Assembly: GCF_021869535.1 (NCBI RefSeq)
Contig: NW_026262581.1
Span: forward strand, 101,635,771 to 101,699,770
Length of the DNA: 64,000 nt
Direction: 5' to 3'
From: Mytilus californianus
Taxonomy: Eukaryota; Mollusca; Bivalvia; Mytilida; Mytilidae
The position numbers and the translations under genes were made by a program. Positions 11,995 to 23,900 of the stretch are shown here, one piece after another. How positions within the stretch are numbered: the first letter of the stretch is position 1; every line of letters starts with the position of its first letter. The notes beneath the pieces are model-generated. The model was not told the DNA's origin. It was given only the letters and a program-made list of their open reading frames with translations, and made no database searches.

Positions 11995-14900
11995 TGGCGT
12001 CGTCCGGCGTCGTCCGAAGACACATTGGTTTTCGCACTCTAACTTTAGTTTAAGTGAATGGATCTCCATGAAATTTTACCATAAGGTTCAATACCACGAA
12101 AGGAAGGTGGGGATTGATTTTGGGGGTTATGGTACCAACAGTTAAGGAATTAGGGGCCAAAAAGGGGCCAAAAATAAGCATTTTTGTAACTTCCAGACAA
12201 TAACTTGTGTGTAAGTGTATGGATCTCTCTGACATTGTACCACAAGGTTCCATATCACAAAGGGAAGGCTGTAATTGATTTTGGGGGTAATTGCCTCAAA
12301 ATTTTAGGAATTAGGGGCAAAAAAAGGGGCAAAAAAACAAGCATTTTTCTAGTTTCATGACAATAACTTGTGTGTAAGTGTTTGGATATTTCTGAAATTG
12401 TACTACAAGGTTCCATATCACAAAGGGAAAGCTGGAATTGAGTTTGGGGGTAATTGCCCGAAACGTTTAGGAATTGGGGGCCAAAAAGGGGCCAAAAATA
12501 AGCATTTTTCTAGTTTCCAGACAATAACTTGTGTTCAAGTGTATGGATCTCTCTGAAATTGTACTGCAAGGTACCATACCACAAAGGGAAGGCTGGGATT
12601 GAGTTTGGGGGTGATGAATCATAAGGGGGTTCAAAAAATTTGGGGGGGGAATTTTTTTTTTTCTTTTTTTATCTTTTTTTCCTTTTTTTTTCTTTTAAAA
12701 TTTTCCATTTTAAGTTGGTTATTTCTGATTAATATTTAAAAGCAAATAATAATGATATGGTAGGAGATACACACCAAACAGGATGTGTAAATTATTATAT
12801 AATAAGTATTGTGCAATAGCAAGAAATTTTCAATTGCACAGTATTGCACAATTGCAAGAAATCTTCAATTGCACAGTATTGCGCAATAGCAAGAAATCTT
12901 CAATTGCACAGTATTGCGCAATAGCAAGAAATATCCAATAGCACAATATTGCGCAATAGCAAGAAATTGTCAATTGTACAGTATTGCACAATAGCAAGAA
13001 ATATTCAATTGCACAGTATTGTGCAAAAGAAGATACTTCATATAAATTGCTTATTTCTTGATCAATTTCAATGGGGTTTTATTCTTGAATTCTTGGGGTT
13101 CTTTAATATGCTGAATCTAACCGTGTATTTAGATTCTTAATTTTTGGTTCCGTTTTCAAATTGGTCTACATTAAGGTCAAAAGGGTCCAAAATTAAACTT
13201 AGTTTGATTTTAACAAAAATTGAATTTTTAGGGTACTTTGATATGCTTAATCTAAACATGTATTTAGATTTTTGATTATGAGCCCAGTTTTCAAGTTGGT
13301 CCAAATCGGGGTCCAAAATTAAACTTTGTTTGATTTCAACAAAAATTGAATATATGGGGTTCTTTGATATGCTGAATCTAACCATGTATTTAGATTTTTG
13401 ATTTTTGGGCCCCGTTATCAACTTTGTCCACATTGAGGTCAAAAGGGTCCAAAATTAAACTTTGTTTGATTTCATCAAAAATTGAATTCTTGGGGTTCTT
13501 TGATATGCTGAATCTAACCATGTATTTAGATTTTTTATTTGTGGACCCGCTATCAAACTGGTTCATATTGAGGTCAAAAGGGTCCAAAATTAAACTTTGT
13601 TTGATTTCATCAAAAATTGAATTATTGGGGTTCTTTGATATGCCAAATCTAACCGTGTATTTAGATTGTTAATTTTGGGTCCCGTTTTTAAATTGGTCTA
13701 CATTAAGGTCCAAAGGGTCCAAAATTAAACTTAGTTTGATTTTAACAAAAATTGAATTCTTGGGGTTCTTTGATATGCTGAATCTAAACATGTGTTTTGA
13801 TTTTTTATTATGGGCCCAGTTTTCAAGTTGGTTCAAGTTGGGGTCCAAAATTAAACTTTGTTTGATTTCAACAAAAATTGAATATATGGGGTTCTTTGAT
13901 ATGCTGAATCTAAACATGTATTTAGATTTTAGATTTTTGGCCCAGTTTTCAAGTTGGTCGAAATTGGGGTCCAAAATTAAACTTTGTTTGATTTCAACAA
14001 AAATTGAATATATGGGGTTCTTTGATATGCTGAATCTTACCATGTATTTAGATTTTTTATTTGTGGGCCCGCTATCAAATTGGTTCATATTGAGGTCAAA
14101 AGGGTCCAAAATTAAACTTTGTTTGATTTCATCAAAAATTTAATTATTGGGGTTCTTTGATATGCCAAATCTAACCGTGTATTTAGATTTTTAATTTTGG
14201 GTCCCGTTTTTTTAAATTGGTCTACATTAAGGTCCAAAGGGTCCAAAATTAAACTTAGTTTGATTTTAACAAAAATTGAATTTTTGGGGTTCTTTGATAT
14301 GCTGAATCTAAACATGTGTTTAGATTTTTTATTATGGGACCAGTTTTCAAGTTGGTCCAAGTTGGGGTCCAAAATTAAACTTTGTTTGATTTCAACAAAA
14401 ATTGAATATATGGGGTTCTTTGATATGCTGAATCTAAACATGTATTTAGATTTTAGATTTTTGGCCCAGTTTTCAAGTTGGTCCAAATTGGGGTCCAAAA
14501 TTAAACTTTGTTTGATTTCAACAAAAATTGAATATATGGGGTTCTTTGATATGCTGAATCTTACCATGTATTTAGATTTTTTATTTTGTGGGCCCACTAT
14601 CAAATTGGTTCATATTGAGGTCAAAAGGGTCCAAAATTAAACTTTGTTTGATTTCATCAAAAATTGAATTATTGGGGTTCTTTGATATGCCAAATCTAAC
14701 CGTGTTTTTAGATTTTTAATTTTGGGTCCCGTTTTTTAAATTGGTCTACATTAAGGTCCAAAGGGTCCAAAATTAAACTTAGTTTGATTTTAACAAAAAT
14801 TGAATTCTTGGGGTACTTTGATATGCTGAATCTAAACATGTGTTTAGATTTTTGATTATGGGACCAGTTTTCAAGTTTGTTCAAGTTGGGGTCCAAAATT

Positions 14901-17900
14901 AAACTTTGTTTGATTTCAACAAAAATTGAATATATGGGGTTCTTTGATATGCTGAATCTAACCATGTATTTTGATTTTGGACATTGGACCATAATAGGTA
15001 AATTAAAAAAATTGAAGTTCTTAGACCACATTCTTTCTGTGTCAGAACCTATGCTGTGTCAAATATTTAATCACAATCCAAATTCAGAGCTGTATCAAGC
15101 TTGAATGTTGTGTCCATACTTGCCCCAACTGTTCAGGGTTCGACCTCTGCGGTCGTATCAAGCTGCGCCCAGCGAAGCATTTTATTGGCTTATATCTCAA
15201 AAACTAAAGCTTTTAGAGCAAATCTGACATGGGGTAAAATTGTTCAATTGGTCAAGATCTATCAGCTCTGAAATTTTCAGACGAATCAAACAACCCATTG
15301 TTGGGTTGCTGCCACCGAATTGGTAGTTTTAACAAAATTTTGCAGTTTTTTGTTATTATTTTGAATATTATTATAGATATATATAAACTGTAAGCAGCAA
15401 TAATGTTCAGCAAAGTAAGATCTACAAAAAAGTTAATATGACCAAAATTGTCAATTGACCCCTTAAGGAGTTATTGCCCTTTAAAGACAATTTTACACAA
15501 TTTGTTCATCAATTAGATATAAGAAGATGTGGTATGAGTGCCAATGAGACAACTCTCCATCCAAGTCAAAATTTATAAAAGTAAACCATTATAGGTCACA
15601 GTACGGTCTTCAACACGGAGCCTTGGCTCACACCGAACAGTAAGCTATAAAGGGCCCCAAAAAAATTACTAGTGTAAAACCATTCAAATAGGAAAACCAA
15701 TGGTCTAATCTATATAAAAAACGAGAAACGAGAAACACTTATGAACCACATCAACAAACGACAACTACTGAACATCAGATTCCTGACTTAGGACAGGTGC
15801 AAACAAATGCAGCGGGTTTAAACGTTTTAATGGTACCAAACCTTCACCCTTTTTCTGAAACAATAGTGTAACATCACAACATAGAAAGACACACTATAAA
15901 ATATCAACTGAAATAGCTTAACTCAATCAAAAGACATATTAACACCATTGAACATAAACTGAACAAATAAATTTGACCTATGACACAATGTAAATACAAA
16001 ATAAATAAACTAAGGGAAGAATAATAAAAGTGACATATTATATCGGTAAGAAATGTTAAACAATTAAAGAAAAACAATATGCTCGAACAAAAATACCATC
16101 CATTTGCAATAACTTTAAACACAGGTAAATGAAAATAATTTTGTTGTTAGGTATACGTGTACAGTACCAATAGAGAAAGGAAATATTTTTACAAAATAAA
16201 TAATTTAGAATACAAAATAAATAAACTAAGGGAAGAATAATAAAAGTAACATGTTATATAGGTAAGAAATGTAAAACAATAAAAGAAAAACAATATGCTC
16301 GAACAAAAATACCATCCATTTGCAATAACTTTAAACACAGGTAAATGAAAATAATTTTGTTGTTAGGTATACGTGTACAGTACCAATAGAGAAAGGAAAT
16401 ACTTTTACAAAATAAATAATTTTGATGTTCATAGTACGAAGTAAAAATTTATAGTTATACCAAACACTTATCAAGGCTGGTATATAGACCAGATATAACC
16501 CTGAATAACATTAAATAACAAAAAAGCAATACAATTAGTATCAACAGGTCAAATAAACAAGAAAGTACGATTTGAGAGTACTCGCAGTTACTGACAGCTA
16601 GTTAAAAGCCAAAACAATTAATAATAAAAAATCATGCATCAGAGACTAAAATCAACTAAAACACATCCCAGGGATTTAGTATTTTAACGTCATGGACAGT
16701 CAAAGAAGACATGACTAGTGCAATGCCAAAAATAAATGTATCGACAGACAGTAGGATAGTTAGGAGTTTAACCTCTTTATAGATCTAAACCAACGTGGGT
16801 GTGTCTTTATACATCCCACTTGAAAAAAATACAAATTTAGTTATGTTTTAATTTGCTGATGACAAAATCGATATTAGTGCCAATGTAAACTATATTCAAA
16901 GATCTAATTACAACATTGGTAAGATAACCTTTACTAATGAGCCTGTTTAAAGGTTCGATGAGTTTACACAGTTAAGTACAACAAGTACATCAAGTTTGCT
17001 AACATTAAAAAATCTTCTCCTCTAAAACTACTGGGCCAATTACCTTCAAACTTTAACTAAATGTTCCTTAGGGTATCTTGTTTATAAATTGTATCCAAAG
17101 TTTGTATCCATCTACAAACATGGCCGCCATGGATAAAAATAGAACATAAGGGTCTAATGCAGCAATAATGTTCAGCAAAGTAAGATCTACAAAAAAGTTA
17201 ATATGACCAAAATTGTCAATTGACCCCTTAAGGAGTTATTGCCCTTTAAAGACAATTTTACACAATTTGTTTATCAAGTTTACTAACATTTAAAAATCTT
17301 CTCCTCTGAAATACAGGTGAGCGATTCAGGCTCTTGAGAGCCTCTGGTTTAAAAATCTTTATATGTAATAAACCAATTAATGAGGAAATTTTCTTTTTTT
17401 AAAAGGTTATGAAGTTATGTATGTAGATATTGGTGACATTCTTTCAATGTTGATTGGAAGTCCTTCTCAGCATCCATCATCTCCACAGCAGCGTCAGCAC
17501 TCACAACAACAACAACAGAATCATCAGAAACACAGACAACCAAGTGGATTCATAGCTAAAGTAATGATGATGTTAGCTAGAGGATACAGACTTATTAAAA
17601 CAAGGTAGTTATTTAATGTTGCCTGTACAGATCAAGGAAAGTTACGACATAAATAAGCGAGTTCTTATATTCCTATCTGGAGTCAGGTAGTCTTGTTAGT
17701 GGTTGTTTGAAGTCTGCAAGATCATTATTTTTTGTTTGTTTTTTTATTAAATGTTGGTATCAGACCTCTGTTCATGCACAATTAATCTACTGTGTGTGCC
17801 TTTGTCCTCAAAAAGTGTCCATATACCAGGGTTTAACTGACCTTTACTTTATTTTATTGGGAACCACTAATGGGAAGTCAATGATATCGCATCTGATTTC

Positions 17901-20900
17901 CATGGAGATTATAACTTGATATCCATTAAAATAACAATATTTTTCATATACTTAGCATTAATATGATAGTTTTTGCATATGTGCAACGGGTGGAAGTAAA
18001 TTAGCCATAAATTCACACTCAGGCTGATAACCCACATCAGGGCCTCTTGTGCAAATAACCTGTTACAGTGCCTCGCGCGCAAGTTACTTCCGGTATTTCC
18101 GGTGTTGTCTGTTTAAATAAAAAAAAAATTTTTGTGGAATCTTCATGATACATGTATTTTCAATGCAACTAGGAAAGTTTTCAATCCCTTTTTTAGTGTA
18201 CAAACATTAAAACAAGCACATCTATTATTAAACATGTCATCCCAATATGTGCTACACTATTATTTACTGACTTTTAAACATCAAATTTTGAAATGAATAA
18301 ATGGTTAAAATCTATATGTGTAATTTATTTATTGACCTTAAGCTTTTTCTCTTTACATCTCTTTGTGTTTTACAAAAGTTATGAGTCTGACAAAATTAGA
18401 TGCAGACTAAATTATATATTGTAAGTAAGTTATTTGTCAATATATTTCTTTGCATTTTTAAGATCTGCCAAAGTACTTGATCTGACAAAAATCATACCTA
18501 CCATATCAGGTGCATCATTGAATATGACAGTTTTACTGACAGCTTCATTGGGATTGGATGTTACTGCTAAAGCTGATGTTAGTCAGTATGTGAGGGGAAC
18601 TGGGCCTGTCCAAGGTACTGGTGAACTATCTATTGGGTAAGTAGTATGATAATGATTAAAAAAGGTCTATCACTCGGCGGGGGGCACCAGTTATGTAATG
18701 TATGGAAAAGATGAGCGGCTGAAATAGGTAACTTTTTTGAGCTTCAAGGTATATGACAAGGTCTAGAAATTAAGATGAAATATATGACAAGGTTGCTGAT
18801 TGAATCATAAATAACTGAAACTAATCAGATGTTGATTTCACAGAATCCATTAAAACTAGTCATAAATGCATCAGATATTTGATAAATATATTAAGCTGTC
18901 CATGAAAAAGAGTACACATTATAGCAATAGGTATATTTTTTGTCAAAAATATATGGTAGGGTATGTATTTACATTATTCAAAATAAATGAAAAGGTTTGG
19001 ATACTCAACGTCTCAGCTGCACACCCTTACCACAAAAAGGTCGAAGCCCCCCCCCCCCCCTCATTCCATAGGTATTGGGCCCTTACTGTCATATTAAACC
19101 ACTAATTTGATGGCTCTCAAGTAGGCTACCCCTTAGGTCACAAGGTCATTTCAGTGGTGAAGTTTCTGCTGCCAAAAGTTTTTAAGCAATAACTTATGAA
19201 CTGTTCAACCAATGCTTTTCAAATTTTGATATGTTGTTACTGATGACAAAATAGAGGTCAAGTTCAATGTTGACAATTTTCACTTTTTACCATTCAGGAC
19301 ATATGCTCATTGATAGATTGGAAAATAGACACAGAAAGTGGCATGTCAAACAAGCCTGAAAGGGCAAGACATTAGAATACATCAATTTCATTTGTACCTG
19401 CTGCCCTCTAAATAAGGTTATAAAATTTTGCTTTCAATTACATAAAATGTGGTTTTGCTGTCAATTCGACAGCTCATTTCTAGTTTATATTTTGCCACCT
19501 CCAAAAAGCAAAGATTTCACTGGCGGTTTTAGATTTATGCAATCAGACCTTAAAGCCGAGGCTTCCAACTCCATTAGATTTACTGGTCTTTGTCTAGTTT
19601 GAAACCATTTAAATACAGATTTTTTTTTTACGTATTCTGTGTAATTTTGTGCATTAATAAATACAAGCAAGCAGCTGATTTTTTCAGCTCACCTGGCCGA
19701 AGGGCCAAGTGAGCTTTTCTCATCACTATGCGTCCATCGTCTGTCGTTGTCGTCAGCGTTGTCGTCATCGTCCGTCGTCGTTAGCTTTTTACAAAAATCT
19801 TCTCCTCTGAAACCACTGGGCCAAATTTAACCAAACTTGGCCACAATCATCATTAGGGTATCTAGTTTATAAAATGTGTCCGATGACCCTGCCAACCAAC
19901 CAAGATGGCCGCCATGGCTAAAAATAGAACATAGGGGTAAAATGTAGATTTTGGCTTATATCTCTGAAACCAAAGCATTTAGAGTAAATCTGACATAGGG
20001 TAAAACTAATTATCAGGTCAAGATCTATCTGCCCTGAAATTTTCAGACAAATCTGACAACCTGTTGTTGGGTTGCTGCCCCTGAATTGGTAATTTTAAGG
20101 AAATTTTGCAGTTTTTGGTTATTATCTTGAATATTATTATAGATAGAGATAAACTGTAAACAGCAATAATGTTCAGCAAAGTAAGATCTACAAATAAGTT
20201 GTCATGACCAAAATTGTCAGTCGACCCCTTTAGGAGTTATTGCCCTTAATAGTCAATTTTTAACAATTTTTTGTAAATTTTTGTAATCTTTTACAAAAAT
20301 CTTCTTATCTGAAACTACTGAGAAAAATTTAACCATACTTGGCCATAATCATTATTAGGGTATCTAGTTTAAAAATTTTGTCCGATGACCCCGCCTTCCA
20401 ACCATCATGGCCGACTTGGTTAAAAATAGAACATAGGGGTAAAATGCAGTTTTTGGTTTATATCTCTGAAACTAAAGCATTTAGAGCAAATCTGACAGGT
20501 GGCAAAAATGTTGATCAGTTTTAGATTTATCTGCCCTGAAAATTTTTAGACGAATCTGACAACCCGTTGTTGGGTTGCTGCCCCTGAGTTAGTAATTTTA
20601 CAGAAATTTTGCAGTTTTTTGTTATTATCTTAGATATCATTATATCTAATATCTACCGTTATACTATTAATTATGATTTTAACCTTATTTTACATGATTT
20701 CCAAAGCATCAGTAAATACAGGTGAGCGACACCGGCTCTTGAGAGCCTCTAGTTTGCGGATGCAGTTTATTTTGAATAGCCTAAAAATTAACATATTATA
20801 TCATAAATTGTATTTCCATTTTTTACAGTTTTGCTGGAGAATTTTTTGGTCAGATGATTGTGAAGTTAGGAGATACTATGCGAGCAGGATGTAGAATGTT

Positions 20901-23900
20901 GACATCTCTGAATGGAAAAGCTGAAATTGAAAACTCAGTAACCTGGAATAGAGGCAGTAAATCTGACACAACTTTAGCTAACTATACTGCAACTGTTACC
21001 AGAAAAAACATTGATGGAAATTATAATGCAATCCATGTCAAGTAAATGATATACATTTTTATATAATATATGAATAGTAGAGTACAAAATTGACTTTTTA
21101 TTCTTTTATAGGACTATATTTCAGACTAGTGTCAAAACTGAGACAAAAGAAAAATATATTTTTACTTGTTTTTTGGTTTGCTACTCATATGTTAGAATTA
21201 GTTTCTGTCAAATTTTGTAATGGTAGTAGAAATGTTTGTTTCTGATGTGTTTCGTTATATTTGTCCTGTACATGTGTCCAGTGAAAATCTTTTCCAGCAA
21301 GAAATTTGAAAAAATCACCCATATTAATCCATATGTTTAAACTAAACCTCTTTTAAATAGACAGTTAAATAATTATTATGACTCATACAAGTCAAATACA
21401 TATTTTAAAAAAATGTCTATATAACTTTTCTGATGCCCACATTACAACTGAAAATGATGAATTCTTGTTATTTTTTTCAACAGGAGTCGTCTTCATCATC
21501 TCCATGATGACTGGACAGAGATACCAGCAGATCCAAAAGTACAAACAACAGTGAAAAAATGTTCTGGTGCCCTGTTAATGTTGCTGTCAGGAAACAGAGT
21601 CTGTATGGAGTTTATCTATCCAGATGTCACAGATTCTACAACCCATCCATACTTCCCTTTGTCTGGACCATTTAATGTCGACATAGTAGTGTCAAGGGCT
21701 GATAAGTAGGTTATTTTTAATATTCACTATGGAGGTACAGATTTGGGTGTCTTAGGCTCTGTATATAAGGAATCAGAAATTTATGGGACTTTGAAATTTA
21801 AAATATATACTTATAAAAGTCATGTGTTTTCTTTTGTCCAGTTTACTATGACATCAGGATTGTGTGCTTACTCTGGCACTCCTGCATAAAACCTACTGAA
21901 ATGGTTCAAAATTTGATGCCCTCAGTTAGGAGAACACCACATCAACTGCATGTTAAATAACACTCGAAACAGGTCTTTGAGGGGTCCGTAGATAATCAGC
22001 TGCAAGGGAAAGCTTATGCCAATGATCAACACTCCATCTTTTTTTAGTGGTCAAAAAATTAACACCCTCACCCCTTTTCATCCAAGTCCTTCAAATTTAC
22101 AGGAGCAATATACTTCATCTATTGATTACTTTAATTGAAATTGTTCTAATCCTGAATTAACATGAAATCTGCTTTTATGCCTTGTCTTGGATAGTAGAGG
22201 ACATTATGTTTTCTGCTCTGTGCATTTGTTTAATGTCTGTTGTATCAGTTTAAAGTTTGGATTTAATGTAGTCTACCATGTAGTTGTGATTACATCCACT
22301 TGTAACCTTATACATATGTTCATAATGAGGAGAACGTTTAAAAATTTATGTCAAATTAGGGTTTCAACCAATTTTTTGGAGTTAACAAAAATGTGATAGT
22401 AAAAGTATGTTGTTGTGTCCTATCGACACCTATTCTTGTTTTTTATGCCCCACAGTAGAGGAGGGGGCATTAAGTTTTACCCTTGTCCGTTTGTACGTCC
22501 GTCCGTACGTCTGAAATTAGTTTCCGTTCTCTAACTTTAGTTTGTCTCAACCAAATGTTATGAAACTTATACACAATGCTTATTACCACAATACACAGCC
22601 CAAGAATGAATTTTGGTGGTGTCACTTTTACTGTTCTAGAGTTATGCCCCTTTACAAGAGGAAAAATTGCTGAATTTTTCGTTTCTGTTCTCAAACTTGA
22701 GTTTACATCAACCAAATGTTATGAAACTTATACACAATGCTTATTACCACAAAACTCAGATTAATTTGGGTAGCGTCACTTTTACCTTCTTGAGTTATAT
22801 CCCTTTATAAAGTTAAAATTGAGAATGGAAATGGGGAATGTGTCAAAGAGACAACAACCCGACCATAGAGCAGACAACAGCCGAAGGCCACCAATGGGTC
22901 TTCAATGTATGCATGCGGGGGCATTATCTGTGTCCCATGGACACATTCCCCATTTATTTGTTTTTGTTTTTGTTTTACTCATCTCTTATTGAAGTATTAT
23001 ATTTATCAAATCAATTCTTATGTTTTCATAAACTCTTTAAACTGATGTTTTGTTGATTCTCAGGGACATGAAAGAATTCCTTGTTGAAATGACATATTTG
23101 ATAACTAATGGTACCACAGGACCAAGAAAAAATGTTTATATTACTTATTCAGCTCCAGGTATGTTACAGATATATCACAAATAGATGCTGTTCATTTAAA
23201 ATCATACTTTAGATTCTACAGTTGTTTAAAAATTGTGTAAAAGATTTAGTGCTCTTACCTTTGATGAAAGCATGTGTTTTAAATCTTAATTAATGTAATC
23301 TTATTGGAAAGATATTCAGGAGTTCAAAGAGATCTCATACCTGCCTCTTATATAACAGTCATTCATGTTTTTAATTTCAAATCCATACAGAACAAAATTC
23401 AACATACAGTTTTACAAAGTTTAATTCTTTACAAATTATTTTATTGTACAACAGGCTACTTTTTTCAAGCTTCATGAGTTTCAAGTTTTATGCTTAGTGG
23501 CTCTGTTAACAGGAATAATAATGTTTAGTTGTCCACTAGGCTTATTTACAAATGAATAGTGGCAAATCATTCTTCTAAATCCTTTTTTAAACCAAAATGA
23601 TCATAATGTTTTGACCAAGAAATGCATGTATTGATTGTAATGAAAAGAAAAAAATGAACCCATATATAAACTGGTTATTTTGGACTATGTATTCAAGCAT
23701 TACAACTATTTGTTTTCACAAACATCCATACCTGCCAACCCTCCCGCTCAAATGGCGAAATTCAGGAAATCTCCAGCTTGCCGGTACCCTCCCGCGCGGG
23801 AGTATAGAATCTCCCCCTTTGGGATATTTTAATCTTGAATGACAAGTCAACAGTAATTACATTTTTGTCTCACTGATTAGGGTTGTAATTACCTGTAAAT

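Larger units (their letters stand above)
11851..15186 (+). mobile_element. Family-F repeat, longest copy (~3.3 kb)
   Basis: Starts TATACGACCGCAAAAATTG, then a complement GGTCGTATATTGG (5' hairpin), a GTC tract, blocks with GACAATAACTTGTGTGTAAG, a 35-bp minisatellite, a 130/524-bp minisatellite, and ends TGCGGTCGTAT, then the AGCTGCGC...CAGCG hairpin and GCATTTTAT. Flanks rejoin as uninterrupted family A with no duplicated target. No protein of its own. Confidence 0.75.
15187..17352 (+). mobile_element. Family-A repeat, 3' part, split by family G
   Basis: Family-A text from GGCTTATATCTC to 15512, then from 16988 to the end GGTGAGCGATTCAGGCTCTT, GAGAGCCT and CTGGTTT. This is the rest of the element that began at 11625. 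The 3' hairpin AGGCTCT-TG-AGAGCCT is perfect. It ends 54 bp before LLTP exon 5. Confidence 0.72.

Noticed and set aside
11761-12145. Open frames with poly-Asp (minus) and poly-Ser (plus)
   Set aside because: Both are translations of the GTC triplet tract inside a family-F repeat.
12796-13028. Regular 35-bp direct repeats, at first sight like a CRISPR array
   Set aside because: There are no unique spacers; units abut directly. Animal minisatellite.
13137-15104. Several open frames of 75-163 codons on both strands with internal protein repeats
   Set aside because: They follow the ~130-bp minisatellite; no frame is preferred and no splice sites or domains are present.
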